A stretch of 24,748 bases of DNA from NCBI GenBank assembly GCA_900544025.1, contig UQTM01000050.1, positions 1 to 24,748 on the forward strand. Reading direction: 5' to 3'. Shown piece after piece: positions 15,481-22,841 of the stretch. The notes under the pieces are model-generated. The model saw only the letters and a program-made list of their open reading frames with translations, had not been told where the DNA came from and made no database searches. The DNA is from an uncultured Odoribacter sp. GTDB taxonomy: Bacteria; Bacteroidota; Bacteroidia; Bacteroidales; Marinifilaceae. Numbering within the stretch: the first letter of the stretch is position 1; each line of letters opens with the position of its first letter. Position numbers and translations under genes: made by a program.

Positions 15481-15623
15481 CTTTATGAGGTTATCATTTT
15501 TTGTGCCAAAATCGGGATTTTATGTCCTATGAGTAAATAATGAAAACGTAAGTAATTGAAAATTAGTTATGAATTATACAAAATATAACATTTTCCCCAT
15601 AAAAAAGGACGTGTCAGGAAAGC

Positions 15624-15661
15624 AAAAAAATGTCAGTATGACTGACATACTGACATTTTTT
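15624..15661 (-). terminator. Intrinsic terminator after secG
   Basis: A perfect 16-bp stem: AAAAAATGTCAGTATG (15625-15640) pairs with CATACTGACATTTTTT (15646-15661) around the 5-base loop ACTGA. In the secG direction it ends in seven T's. It lies about 20 bases after the secG stop and could work in both directions. Confidence 0.92.
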
Positions 15662-15683
15662 GTATTTTGAAATCTTATTCTCG

Positions 15684-16052
15684 TTATTGAGCAGGCGTTT
15701 CGGGTGCTTCGGTCGTTGCCGGAACATCGTTTACAGCCGGAGCTGTAGTCGGGAATGAAGGGATAGCCTGTTCGGTCGGAGCAGTTTGGATTTGATTTTG
15801 AATGGCAGATTGTTTTCCGGCCATTTCTCCGCGCGGAATGAATAAAGCAGCCAATACGCACAATACCATCATGCCGCCTGCCAGAGTCCAGGTTGCTTTT
15901 TCCAAAAAGTCGGTTGTTTTTCTCACACCCATAATCTGGTTGGACGATGAAAATGACGATGCTAAACCACCACCTTTTGAATTTTGGACTAATACGATCA
16001 ATATCAATAAGATACAAATAATAAATATTAAAATCGAAACTGCTGTATACAT
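15684..16052 (-). CDS. secG: Preprotein translocase subunit SecG
   Basis: A 122-residue inner-membrane protein of the SecYEG channel. The first membrane segment is about residues 3-22 (VSILIFIICILLILIVLV). The conserved cytoplasmic loop QNSKGGGLASSF (23-34) through TDFLEKATW follows, then a second membrane segment (LAGGMMVLCVLAALFI, about 57-73). The remaining roughly 48 residues form a Pro/Thr/Ala-rich tail, expected in the periplasm and common in Bacteroidetes SecG proteins. It is the last gene of the lptE operon, starting 13 bases after the TPR-like gene stops, and is followed by a strong terminator. Confidence 0.95.
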   Translation of the reverse strand: MYTAVSILIFIICILLILIVLVQNSKGGGLASSFSSSNQIMGVRKTTDFLEKATWTLAGGMMVLCVLAALFIPRGEMAGKQSAIQNQIQTAPTEQAIPSFPTTAPAVNDVPATTEAPETPAQ

Positions 16053-16065
16053 GATTATACTTTAA

Positions 16066-17238
16066 TTATTTAATGTTCTCTTTTATTTTTTCAATTCGGT
16101 TTGCAAAGTAAACACTTTTTTCTGGATATTTCAAACTTAATTTTATATAAGTTGCTATCGCTTTTTCATATAGCTGTTGTTTGACATAGATTTTTGCCAA
16201 TGTTTCGCTGAAAAGTTCTTCTTTGTCGAATTTGTTTTCCTGTGATAAATCTTTTATATCGCCTGCCGGGCTGGCCGTGATTTTAGGCATAACCGGTTCC
16301 GCCTGGATAAAGCGGTCGATCAGTTCTGCTTTGTTGCTTTGCTTCTTTGAACGCTTGGCATTCTTGGGGGCGGCAGGTTCGGCAGCCCCGGTTGTTTTTT
16401 CCTGAAGCCGGTAGGCTCCACTCCGGATTTCCGGCATATCGAACGATGATGCTGTTTCTTCCGGAACAGGGATTTCCGGCGAATCTTCTTCGTCGATAAT
16501 CAGGTCGAGAGCTATGGGAGTCGTGTCTTGAGCTGCCGGTGGTTCCGGCGTATTGTCCATAGGCTGCGTTTCAGGTTGTTTTTCCCGGACGGGAACGGAT
16601 TCGATGATATATTTATAATTGGAATGCCGTTCCACAATTTCAAACTCTGCCGATGGCTGTGTGGCAGGCTCGTCGCTGGCATAATCGTTTACCACTCCCG
16701 GGATGTCGTCGATCATGATCGGGTTGGAAATGACCGGGGTGTCGGTTTCCGGAGGAATGTAAGATTTCGTTTTTCTCCGATTCAGGGCAGAGAAGGTCGA
16801 AGGCTTACCGGAATCCGGCAGGTTAAAACCGATAATTTCGTCCGGCTGTTCTTCCGGATCGGTCGTGTAGCCCGCTTCTTTATAGGCCGGGATTCCAAAT
16901 GAACTGACGGTGGTATGTCCCTGTATTTCACGAATACGCTCTTCGACGATATGTTCGAGCGAATTTTCTTTATTTTTCCCGGTTGCTGTAAGGTAATCGA
17001 ATTCGATCTGATTGTTCAGGTAGCGATAAAACTGCTTGTGATCGGTGATGTGTACGCTTCCCTGCTTTAGCTCATTGCGGAACCTTGCCCCGGAGAGGGT
17101 GTACAAAGCTTTTAAATAAAGAATCCTGGCCGTCTGGAAATAGGGGTAACGATTGACGAGGGCGTCTAACTCCCGCAAATCGTCACTCTTTATTTTTTCC
17201 GGGTGACCTATTAATTCTATTAATTTTTCTGCTTTCAT
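16066..17238 (-). CDS. Conserved Bacteroidetes TPR-like protein of the lptE-secG operon
   Basis: A 390-residue protein whose biochemical function I do not recognise. The N-terminal 100 residues are well ordered and resemble a recurring Bacteroidetes domain: LRELDALVNRYPYFQTARILYLKAL then HITDHKQFYRYL. A long, acidic, Pro/Glu/Thr-rich linker (about 120-330) with little predicted structure follows, and the last 55 residues look like one or two TPR-type helices (LFSETLAKIYVKQQLYEKAIATYIKLSLKYP). There is no signal peptide or membrane segment, so it is probably cytoplasmic. Gaps of 38 bases after lptE and 13 bases before secG place it in an envelope-assembly operon, suggesting a scaffold or adaptor role near the inner membrane. 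That role is inference from context. Confidence 0.75.
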   Translation of the reverse strand: MKAEKLIELIGHPEKIKSDDLRELDALVNRYPYFQTARILYLKALYTLSGARFRNELKQGSVHITDHKQFYRYLNNQIEFDYLTATGKNKENSLEHIVEERIREIQGHTTVSSFGIPAYKEAGYTTDPEEQPDEIIGFNLPDSGKPSTFSALNRRKTKSYIPPETDTPVISNPIMIDDIPGVVNDYASDEPATQPSAEFEIVERHSNYKYIIESVPVREKQPETQPMDNTPEPPAAQDTTPIALDLIIDEEDSPEIPVPEETASSFDMPEIRSGAYRLQEKTTGAAEPAAPKNAKRSKKQSNKAELIDRFIQAEPVMPKITASPAGDIKDLSQENKFDKEELFSETLAKIYVKQQLYEKAIATYIKLSLKYPEKSVYFANRIEKIKENIK

Positions 17239-17276
17239 GGAACGAGTTCCGGCTTTTTGTGATAGCGGTATCTATT

Positions 17277-17789
17277 TTACCAGTTTACCAACGCTTTATT
17301 ATATATGTCGTCGATGATTTTATCCAAAATCGTATTGATCAATTCTTCTTCTATAGAGTCGAAGTTCTGATCTATACTATAATCTTCATATTGTGAGAAC
17401 CGGGAATCGAAATCTTTCGTATCGTCCTTGGTGTCGGTGTACTTTACCCGGATTTCGATGGTCAGGCGGTTCTGTGCTGCCTCTTCGTTTTTTTGTATAT
17501 CGATAGGTTTTTGAGAATACCCGACGATCTGCCCTTCAAAACGAATATCTCCGTTGTTATCTGTTAATTGAGTGAGCCCTGTTTTTTGGCGCATATAGGT
17601 GGTCAGCTTTTCGGTGAATAAGGAACTTAAATAAGGAACCACCAGCAAGGCCTTGTTCGGGAAATAATCGACAGAATAAGTTTTAACGCCCGGAGATAAT
17701 GATCCTCCTGTCATAGAATATTTTACAGTGCATGAATTGCAGGTAAAAATACCGATCAGGACAAAAATAACGGCTTTTATTTTATTCAT
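17277..17789 (-). CDS. lptE: LPS-assembly lipoprotein LptE
   Basis: A 170-residue outer-membrane lipoprotein. LptE plugs the LptD barrel and guides lipopolysaccharide to the cell surface. The signal MNKIKAVIFVLIGIFTCNSC ends at Cys20 (lipobox C-N-S-C, somewhat atypical). Blocks typical of Bacteroidetes LptE follow: YSMTGGSLSPGVKTYSVDYFPNKA, PYLSSLFTEKLTTYM, IRFEGQIVGYSQKPI, NRLTIEIRVKYTDTKD, and the closing ALVNW. It is the first gene of a unit with the TPR-like gene and secG, and a near-consensus promoter lies about 24 bases upstream. The ATG at 17789 directly precedes the positively charged signal start. Confidence 0.9.
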   Translation of the reverse strand: MNKIKAVIFVLIGIFTCNSCTVKYSMTGGSLSPGVKTYSVDYFPNKALLVVPYLSSLFTEKLTTYMRQKTGLTQLTDNNGDIRFEGQIVGYSQKPIDIQKNEEAAQNRLTIEIRVKYTDTKDDTKDFDSRFSQYEDYSIDQNFDSIEEELINTILDKIIDDIYNKALVNW

Positions 17790-17812
17790 TTATTCATAGG
17801 ATTTTGAATCAG

Positions 17813-17820
17813 CAAATATA
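17813..17820 (-). promoter_or_regulatory. -7 element of the lptE operon promoter
   Basis: On the - strand this reads TATATTTG, a perfect TAnnTTTG, 23 bases before the lptE start. The -33 position holds only T-rich sequence (TTTT at 17843-17840). No GG-N10-GC sigma-54 element was seen here, although a sigma-54 activator gene lies directly upstream. Confidence 0.6.
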
Positions 17821-17861
17821 ATAATTAAAGTATAAGGTAAAAAACGGGTTTTCTGTAAATT

Positions 17862-19091
17862 TTAATTCTCGATATTATATTCTTTCAGTTTCCGGTATAA
17901 TGTCCGTTCGGATATGCCTAAGTCGAGGGCTGCCAGTTTGCGTTTTCCGTGATTTTTTTCCAGAGCTTTGACAATTAATTCTTTTTCCTTTTCTTCGATC
18001 GAAAACGATTCTTCGATAACGGCTTCGGTATCCTGTATGTTTTCTTCTTTGGTAAAATTCACATTCGCCGCGGGGATAGGTGCTTTAAAGTCGTTGTTGT
18101 TTTCATATAAATTTCTTAGCACCAGTGAAGTCGTCGGTTCGGTTTGGTGTGCGACCTCCGGGTTGTTTTGCATGAGATCATATACCAGCCTTTTCAAATC
18201 GTTCATATCCTTTTTCATGTCGAAAAGGATTTTGTAAAGGATTTCCCGTTCCGAAGCAAAACCTCCGTCCGTTTCGTGTGACGAGCTTAAAGTCGGTAGC
18301 ATGGGATCGTTTTGAGGAATGTATTTACTTAAAGTGGCTGCGTCCACGATACGTTCCTGTTCGATGATCGAAATTTGCTCGGTGATATTTTTTAGTTGCC
18401 GGATATTTCCCGGCCAACGGAAAGATTGTAAAATCTCTACGGCTTCTTCGGTCAGGCGGATTGCCGGCATCCGGTATTTTTCTGCAAAATCGGCTGCAAA
18501 TTTACGGAAAAGCAAGGGAATATCTTCTTTCCGTTCCCGCAAAGGAGGGATCGAGATGGGGATGGCGTTGAGACGATAATATAAATCTTCCCGAAATTTT
18601 CCGTTTTTCACCGCTTGCGGAATATCCAGATTCGTTGCGGCAATCACCCGGACATTCGTTTTCTGCACTTTGGAAGAGCCTACCCGGATAAATTCTCCTG
18701 TTTCCAGCACTCGTAACAATCTGGCCTGTGTGGATAAGGGTAATTCTCCCACTTCGTCTAAAAAAATAGTGCCTCCGTCGGTGACTTCGAAATAGCCTTT
18801 GCGATCGGACACCGCTCCCGTGAACGCACCTTTTTCGTGACCGAAAAGTTCGGAGTCGATGGTGCCTTCGGGAATTGCACCGCAATTGACAGCGATGTAT
18901 TGTGCATGTTTGCGGCTGCTATAACTATGGATGATACGGGGGAATATTTCTTTTCCTACTCCGCTTTCTCCGGTGATCAGCACAGATAGGTCGGTGGGAG
19001 CCACCTGGGTGGCGATATCGATTGCTCTATTTAGTCCATAATTATTGCCGATGATTTCAAATCGTTGTTTGATAGCCTGTAAATCTTCCAT
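17862..19091 (-). CDS. Sigma-54-dependent transcriptional activator (AAA+ / Fis-type HTH)
   Basis: A 409-residue enhancer-binding protein that uses ATP to open promoters held by RNA polymerase with sigma-54 (RpoN). The AAA+ domain begins almost at once: Walker A GESGVGKE at 41-48, the sigma-54-contacting GAFTGA loop at 88-93, and Walker B TIFLDE at 108-113. An arginine-finger region follows, with FREDLYYRLNAIPISIPPLRERKEDIP. A linker of about 120 residues leads to a Fis-type helix-turn-helix at the end (about 368-409: VKALEKNHGKRKLAALDLGISERTLYRKLKEYNI). There is no receiver, PAS or GAF domain at the N-terminus, so any signal must act through partner proteins or expression level. It lies upstream of lptE on the same strand but lptE has its own promoter. 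Its targets are unknown. Confidence 0.93.
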   Translation of the reverse strand: MEDLQAIKQRFEIIGNNYGLNRAIDIATQVAPTDLSVLITGESGVGKEIFPRIIHSYSSRKHAQYIAVNCGAIPEGTIDSELFGHEKGAFTGAVSDRKGYFEVTDGGTIFLDEVGELPLSTQARLLRVLETGEFIRVGSSKVQKTNVRVIAATNLDIPQAVKNGKFREDLYYRLNAIPISIPPLRERKEDIPLLFRKFAADFAEKYRMPAIRLTEEAVEILQSFRWPGNIRQLKNITEQISIIEQERIVDAATLSKYIPQNDPMLPTLSSSHETDGGFASEREILYKILFDMKKDMNDLKRLVYDLMQNNPEVAHQTEPTTSLVLRNLYENNNDFKAPIPAANVNFTKEENIQDTEAVIEESFSIEEKEKELIVKALEKNHGKRKLAALDLGISERTLYRKLKEYNIEN

Positions 19092-19112
19092 AATTTTCTG
19101 TTGTTGCAGGAT

Positions 19113-19124
19113 ATTTTCGAAAAT
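19113..19124. promoter_or_regulatory. 12-bp palindrome in the leader of the sigma-54 activator gene
   Basis: ATTTTCGAAAAT is a perfect palindrome located between the probable promoter and the start codon of the activator gene, a position suited to a repressor or autoregulatory site. It is short and A/T-rich, so chance is possible. Confidence 0.35.
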
Positions 19125-19140
19125 GAAAAAGTGATTTCTG

Positions 19141-19148
19141 CAAAAATA
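19141..19148 (-). promoter_or_regulatory. -7 element of the sigma-54 activator promoter
   Basis: On the - strand this reads TATTTTTG, a perfect TAnnTTTG, 49 bases before the start codon. A TTTG (19166-19163) is present upstream but only 14 bp away, so the -33 element is uncertain. Confidence 0.5.
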
Positions 19149-19557
19149 GCAGATTTAACTGACAAAATTGCATAAAACTTTTGAAAGAAATTACAAAAAT
19201 CAATGTAGGTGGGGCGTTGAATCGTGTTTTCAGATAGTGACACCGGAAAGAACGAAAGGGATTTTAAAGCAGGGAGGTAAGTCGTATCGATTTTTTTATG
19301 GTAAGTATATAGGACAAACAAATATTGAGAAGAAAAGACATCGGAGAAAAACCAGGAAAAAAAGAAGCGGAAAATAGGCCGGATTCTTTTTATATGGAAG
19401 CCTCGGTAAGAATTTTTGAAAGAATGGTTTTATGTGTTTATTATCAGCTAATTGTTTGGACAAAGCTGGAAAATCCGCTAAAATCCCGAAAAAACAAGAT
19501 AGAGACGGGTAACTTTCTGAAAATCTTACTTCTTTTTTACAAAAAAGGCTCTAAATG

Positions 19558-19589
19558 TTTGGTTGTTAATAAAAAGGTGACTACATTTG
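19558..19589 (+). promoter_or_regulatory. Promoter of the str-S10 ribosomal operon
   Basis: TTTG (19558-19561), 20 bp, TACATTTG (19582-19589): both elements match the Bacteroidetes consensus. Transcription should start near 19595, giving a leader of about 40 bases that begins with the small hairpin CTCC-ATTTT-GGAG (19592-19604). Confidence 0.85.
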
Positions 19590-19633
19590 CACTCCATTTT
19601 GGAGAAAAGTATATTAATTTAAAAGTACTTGAA

Positions 19634-20047
19634 ATGCCTACTATTCAACAGTTAGTAAGAAAAGGAAGAGTAAAAATTGAAGACAAGAGTAAAGCTCCTG
19701 CTTTGGATTCTTGTCCGCAGAGAAGAGGAGTTTGTGTACGTGTTTACACTACGACTCCGAAAAAACCGAACTCAGCTATGAGAAAGGTTGCCCGTGTTAG
19801 ATTGACCAACGGAAAAGAAGTGAATGCTTATATTCCGGGAGAAGGCCACAACCTGCAGGAACACTCGATAGTGTTGATCCGCGGCGGTCGTGTGAAAGAC
19901 CTTCCGGGTGTACGTTATCACCTTGTTCGTGGTACATTGGATGCTGCCGGAGTTGCCGGACGTAACCAGAGCCGTTCTAAATACGGAACTAAAAAACCGA
20001 AACCAGGCCAAGCTGCTGCTGCACCTGCTAAAGGGAAGAAAAAGTAA
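19634..20047 (+). CDS. rpsL: 30S ribosomal protein S12
   Basis: A 137-residue protein of the 30S decoding centre. The N-terminus MPTIQQLVRKGR is the conserved S12 start and fixes the start at 19634, although the frame is open much further upstream, past the promoter. The decoding loops are PKKPNSA (42-48, Lys43) and GGRVKDLPGVRYH (Lys88, Pro91). These are the positions where streptomycin resistance usually arises, and both carry the normal, sensitive-type lysine. The tail GTKKPKPGQAAAAPAKGKKK is a little longer than in most bacteria. First gene of the str operon. Confidence 0.98.
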   Translation: MPTIQQLVRKGRVKIEDKSKAPALDSCPQRRGVCVRVYTTTPKKPNSAMRKVARVRLTNGKEVNAYIPGEGHNLQEHSIVLIRGGRVKDLPGVRYHLVRGTLDAAGVAGRNQSRSKYGTKKPKPGQAAAAPAKGKKK

Positions 20048-20161
20048 GTAATTAACAGGAATTGTTTATGAAGCGTTCCCGAACAGAGTTGAGTAAATGG
20101 TTGTGAAACCGTTGAAGACCAAGAGGGCAGCTTGACGAACAAAATTCGTAAACGAAAAGAA

Positions 20162-20641
20162 ATGAGAAAGTCAAAACCAAAAAAGAGAATCCTGTTACCG
20201 GATCCGAAATTTAATGATGTATTGGTGACCAGATTTGTGAACGACTTGATGGTCGATGGTAAAAAAACGATCGCGTTCACGATTTTTTATGATGCATTGG
20301 ACATCGTAGATGAAAAAATGGGTAAAAAAGAAGAAAAACCCGCGTTGGAAATCTGGAAACAAGCTTTGGAAAACATCACTCCTCAGGTTGAAGTAAAAAG
20401 TCGCCGTGTAGGTGGAGCAACTTTCCAGGTGCCTACCGAAATCAATCCGGCAAGAAAGAGAGCTATCTCTGTGAAGAATATGATCCTTTACTCCCGTAAG
20501 AGAAGCGGTAGAAATATGGCTGAAAAACTAGCTGCTGAAATCATGGCTGCCTACAAAGAAGAGGGTGCTGCTTTCAAGAAGAAAGAAGATACCCATCGTA
20601 TGGCTGAAGCTAACCGGGCATTTGCACATTTCAGATTTTAA
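20162..20641 (+). CDS. rpsG: 30S ribosomal protein S7
   Basis: A 159-residue protein, of normal length, that organises the 30S head by binding the 3' domain of 16S rRNA. It starts MRKSKPKKRILLPDPKFND, as in other Bacteroidales. Conserved blocks are TRFVNDLMVDGKKTIAF, PQVEVKSRRVGGATFQVP and the C-terminal KKKEDTHRMAEANRAFAHFRF. A TTG ten codons upstream (20132) is in frame, but the family start and the ATG favour 20162. It is preceded by a 114-base gap after rpsL without a terminator and lies 18 bases before fusA. Confidence 0.97.
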   Translation: MRKSKPKKRILLPDPKFNDVLVTRFVNDLMVDGKKTIAFTIFYDALDIVDEKMGKKEEKPALEIWKQALENITPQVEVKSRRVGGATFQVPTEINPARKRAISVKNMILYSRKRSGRNMAEKLAAEIMAAYKEEGAAFKKKEDTHRMAEANRAFAHFRF

Positions 20642-20643
20642 TT

Positions 20644-20649
20644 AAGGAG
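20644..20649 (+). promoter_or_regulatory. Shine-Dalgarno sequence of fusA
   Basis: AAGGAG ends 10 bases before the fusA ATG. True Shine-Dalgarno sequences are uncommon in Bacteroidetes and the neighbouring genes lack one of this strength, which fits very high expression of EF-G. Confidence 0.6.
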
Positions 20650-20659
20650 TAAAAAACAG

Positions 20660-22762
20660 ATGGCTAAAAGAGATTTACATTTTACAAGAAATATCGGTAT
20701 CATGGCTCACATCGATGCCGGTAAGACAACAACGACAGAACGTATCCTGTATTTCACCGGAGTAAACCATAAAATCGGTGAAACTCATGACGGTTCCGCT
20801 ACGATGGACTGGATGGTGCAGGAGCAGGAGAGAGGTATTACCATTACTTCCGCTGCTACTACCTGTTTCTGGAAATATCAGGACAAAGAATATAAGATCA
20901 ATATTATCGACACTCCGGGACACGTTGACTTTACTGTTGAGGTAGAACGGTCTTTGCGTGTATTGGACGGTGCTGTGGCATTGTTCTGCGCAGTTGGCGG
21001 TGTTGAAGCCCAGTCGGAAACCGTATGGCGTCAGGCTAATAAATACGGTGTACCGAGAATTGCTTTTGTAAACAAGATGGACCGTTCAGGTGCAGACTTT
21101 TTCAAAGCAGTACGGGAAATCAAAGAAAAATTAGGTGCTAACCCAATTCCATTGGTTCTTCCGATCGGAGCTGAAGATTCATATCAGGGCGTGATCGACC
21201 TGGTGGAGATGAAAGCTTATGTTTGGGAAAACGGAGCGATGGAAGCCATTGTAAAAGAAATTCCGGAAAACCTTATGGCCGAGGCTCAGGAATGGAGAGA
21301 AAAACTGGTTGAAGCTGCAGCCGTTCAGGATGAAGCTTTGATGGAACGTTTCTTCGAAGATCCGGATTCGATTACGAGTGAAGAATTGAAGGCTGTGATC
21401 CGTAAAGCCGTGATCGCAATGGATTTCTGCCCGGTAATGTGTGGTTCTTCTTTCAAAAACAAAGGAGTACAGAATTTGCTGGATGCTGTAATCGCTTATT
21501 TGCCTCACCCGTTGGATATTCCGAACAGCAAGGGAACCGACCCCCGGAATGGAGAAGATCTGACTTTCGAAGTCGATCCGGAAGCTCCGCTGTCGGCTCT
21601 GGCATTTAAGATCGCTACCGACCCGTTTGTAGGACGTTTGTGCTACACCCGTGTATATTCTGGAAAGATCGAAGCAGGTACTTATGTATATAACCCGCGT
21701 ACGGATAAAAAAGAACGTATTTCGCGTTTGTTCCAGATGCACTCAAACAAACAGCAGCCGAGAGATGTAATCGAGGCCGGTGATATTTGTGCTTGCGTTG
21801 GTTTTAAAGATATCCGTACCGGAGATACTTTGTGTTCGGAGGATCGTCCGATCGTACTGGAAAGTATGACTTTCCCCGAACCTGTGATCGGTATCGCTAT
21901 CGAACCTCTGACCCAGAAAGATACGGATAAATTGGGTATGGCTTTGGCTAAATTGGCCGAGGAAGATCCTACTTTCCGTGTGAAAACCGATGAAGATTCA
22001 GGTCAAACCGTGATCAGCGGTATGGGTGAGCTTCACTTGGATATTATTCTCGACCGTCTGAGACGGGAGTTCAAGGTGGAATGTAACCAGGGTGCTCCTC
22101 AGGTAGCTTATAAAGAAGCTATCACAATTCCGGTAGATCATCGTCATGTATTCAAAAAACAGTCCGGTGGTCGTGGTAAATTCGCTGATATTGTATTCAC
22201 GATTGCTCCGGGAACCGAAGGTAAAGAAGGTCTTGAATTCGTTAATGAAGTGAAAGGTGGTAATATTCCTAAGGAATTTATTCCTTCAGTAGAAAAAGGA
22301 TTCAAGGAAGCAATGAACAACGGTGTATTGGCGGGCTATGCAGTAGAAAGCCTGAAAGTAACCCTGAAAGACGGTTCTTTCCACCCGGTGGACTCTGATG
22401 CTCTGTCATTCGAAATGGCTGCAAAAATCGGTTATAAAGAAGCTTGTCAGAAAGCTAAACCGGTACTGCTCGAACCGATCATGAAACTTGAAGTGGTAAC
22501 TCCTGAAGATTTCATGGGAGATATTATCGCTGACCTTAACCGTCGCCGGGGACAGGTGGAAGGTATGGACACCAGAATCGGTGCACGTGTTATCACTGCC
22601 AAGGTGCCGCTTTCAGAACAGTTCGGTTATGTAACCGTATTGCGTACCTTGTCGTCAGGACGTGCAAGTTCTTCTATGGAATTCGATCACTATGCCGAAG
22701 TTCCGAAGAATATCGCTAAGGAAGTAGTTGAAAAAAATAACGGTAAAGTAGATCTCTTATAA
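20660..22762 (+). CDS. fusA: Translation elongation factor G
   Basis: A 700-residue GTPase that drives ribosomal translocation of tRNA and mRNA and, with RRF, ribosome recycling. The GTPase motifs are all present: P-loop AHIDAGKTT (16-24), switch II DTPGH (84-88), and NKMD (138-141). Switch I contains RGITITSAATT. Domains II to V follow in order, including the domain IV block (GRGKFADIVFTIAPG, about residue 505) and domain V (LEPIMKLEVVTPEDFMGDIIADLNRRRGQ). Location between rpsG and rpsJ and the complete motif set identify the canonical EF-G rather than a paralogue such as TetQ. No tuf follows. Confidence 0.98.
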   Translation: MAKRDLHFTRNIGIMAHIDAGKTTTTERILYFTGVNHKIGETHDGSATMDWMVQEQERGITITSAATTCFWKYQDKEYKINIIDTPGHVDFTVEVERSLRVLDGAVALFCAVGGVEAQSETVWRQANKYGVPRIAFVNKMDRSGADFFKAVREIKEKLGANPIPLVLPIGAEDSYQGVIDLVEMKAYVWENGAMEAIVKEIPENLMAEAQEWREKLVEAAAVQDEALMERFFEDPDSITSEELKAVIRKAVIAMDFCPVMCGSSFKNKGVQNLLDAVIAYLPHPLDIPNSKGTDPRNGEDLTFEVDPEAPLSALAFKIATDPFVGRLCYTRVYSGKIEAGTYVYNPRTDKKERISRLFQMHSNKQQPRDVIEAGDICACVGFKDIRTGDTLCSEDRPIVLESMTFPEPVIGIAIEPLTQKDTDKLGMALAKLAEEDPTFRVKTDEDSGQTVISGMGELHLDIILDRLRREFKVECNQGAPQVAYKEAITIPVDHRHVFKKQSGGRGKFADIVFTIAPGTEGKEGLEFVNEVKGGNIPKEFIPSVEKGFKEAMNNGVLAGYAVESLKVTLKDGSFHPVDSDALSFEMAAKIGYKEACQKAKPVLLEPIMKLEVVTPEDFMGDIIADLNRRRGQVEGMDTRIGARVITAKVPLSEQFGYVTVLRTLSSGRASSSMEFDHYAEVPKNIAKEVVEKNNGKVDLL

Positions 22763-22774
22763 TTTTGGATTTTG

Positions 22775-22817
22775 GATTTGCGGTTTTCGGGACTTTATCT
22801 TCCCGAAGCTGCAAATC
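22775..22817 (+). repeat. Bulged hairpin between fusA and rpsJ
   Basis: GATTTGCGGTTTTCGGGA (22775-22792) pairs with TCCCGAAGCTGCAAATC (22801-22817), one base bulged and two mismatched, around the 8-base loop CTTTATCT. No T tract follows, so it should not terminate. It is preceded by ATTTTGG repeated twice (22762-22775). It sits where the str genes join the S10 genes and could be a processing site, a ribosomal-protein control element, or a dispersed palindromic repeat. Confidence 0.7.
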
Positions 22818-22841
22818 ATCAATCATAAATTAATAAATAAC

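Larger units (their letters stand above)
19092..19633. other. Divergent non-coding region between the sigma-54 activator and rpsL
   Basis: This 542-base gap holds the activator promoter on the left (19141-19148, - strand) with a 12-bp palindrome (19113-19124), and the rpsL promoter on the right (19558-19589, + strand). The middle (about 19170-19550) has short open frames only; they encode Lys/Arg-rich peptides without family features and one simply extends rpsL upstream past its own promoter. I see no tRNA, riboswitch or repeat there. Confidence 0.55.

Noticed and set aside
15395..15573. CIRCE/HrcA operator upstream of groES
   Set aside because: The TTAGCACTC-N9-GAGTGCTAA inverted repeat was not found.
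15574..16017. 147-residue open frame antiparallel-shifted within secG and its terminator
   Set aside because: It overlaps secG in another frame, reads through the strong terminator hairpin and has no family features.
19325..19633. Upstream extension of the rpsL frame to 240 residues
   Set aside because: It would begin before the strong promoter at 19558-19589, and MPTIQQLVRKG is the universal S12 start.
21179..21742. Long open frame opposite fusA (and similar ones opposite nrdJ, groEL and the Na/Pi transporter)
   Set aside because: These are antisense shadows of strongly conserved coding sequences; none has a plausible start region or protein features.
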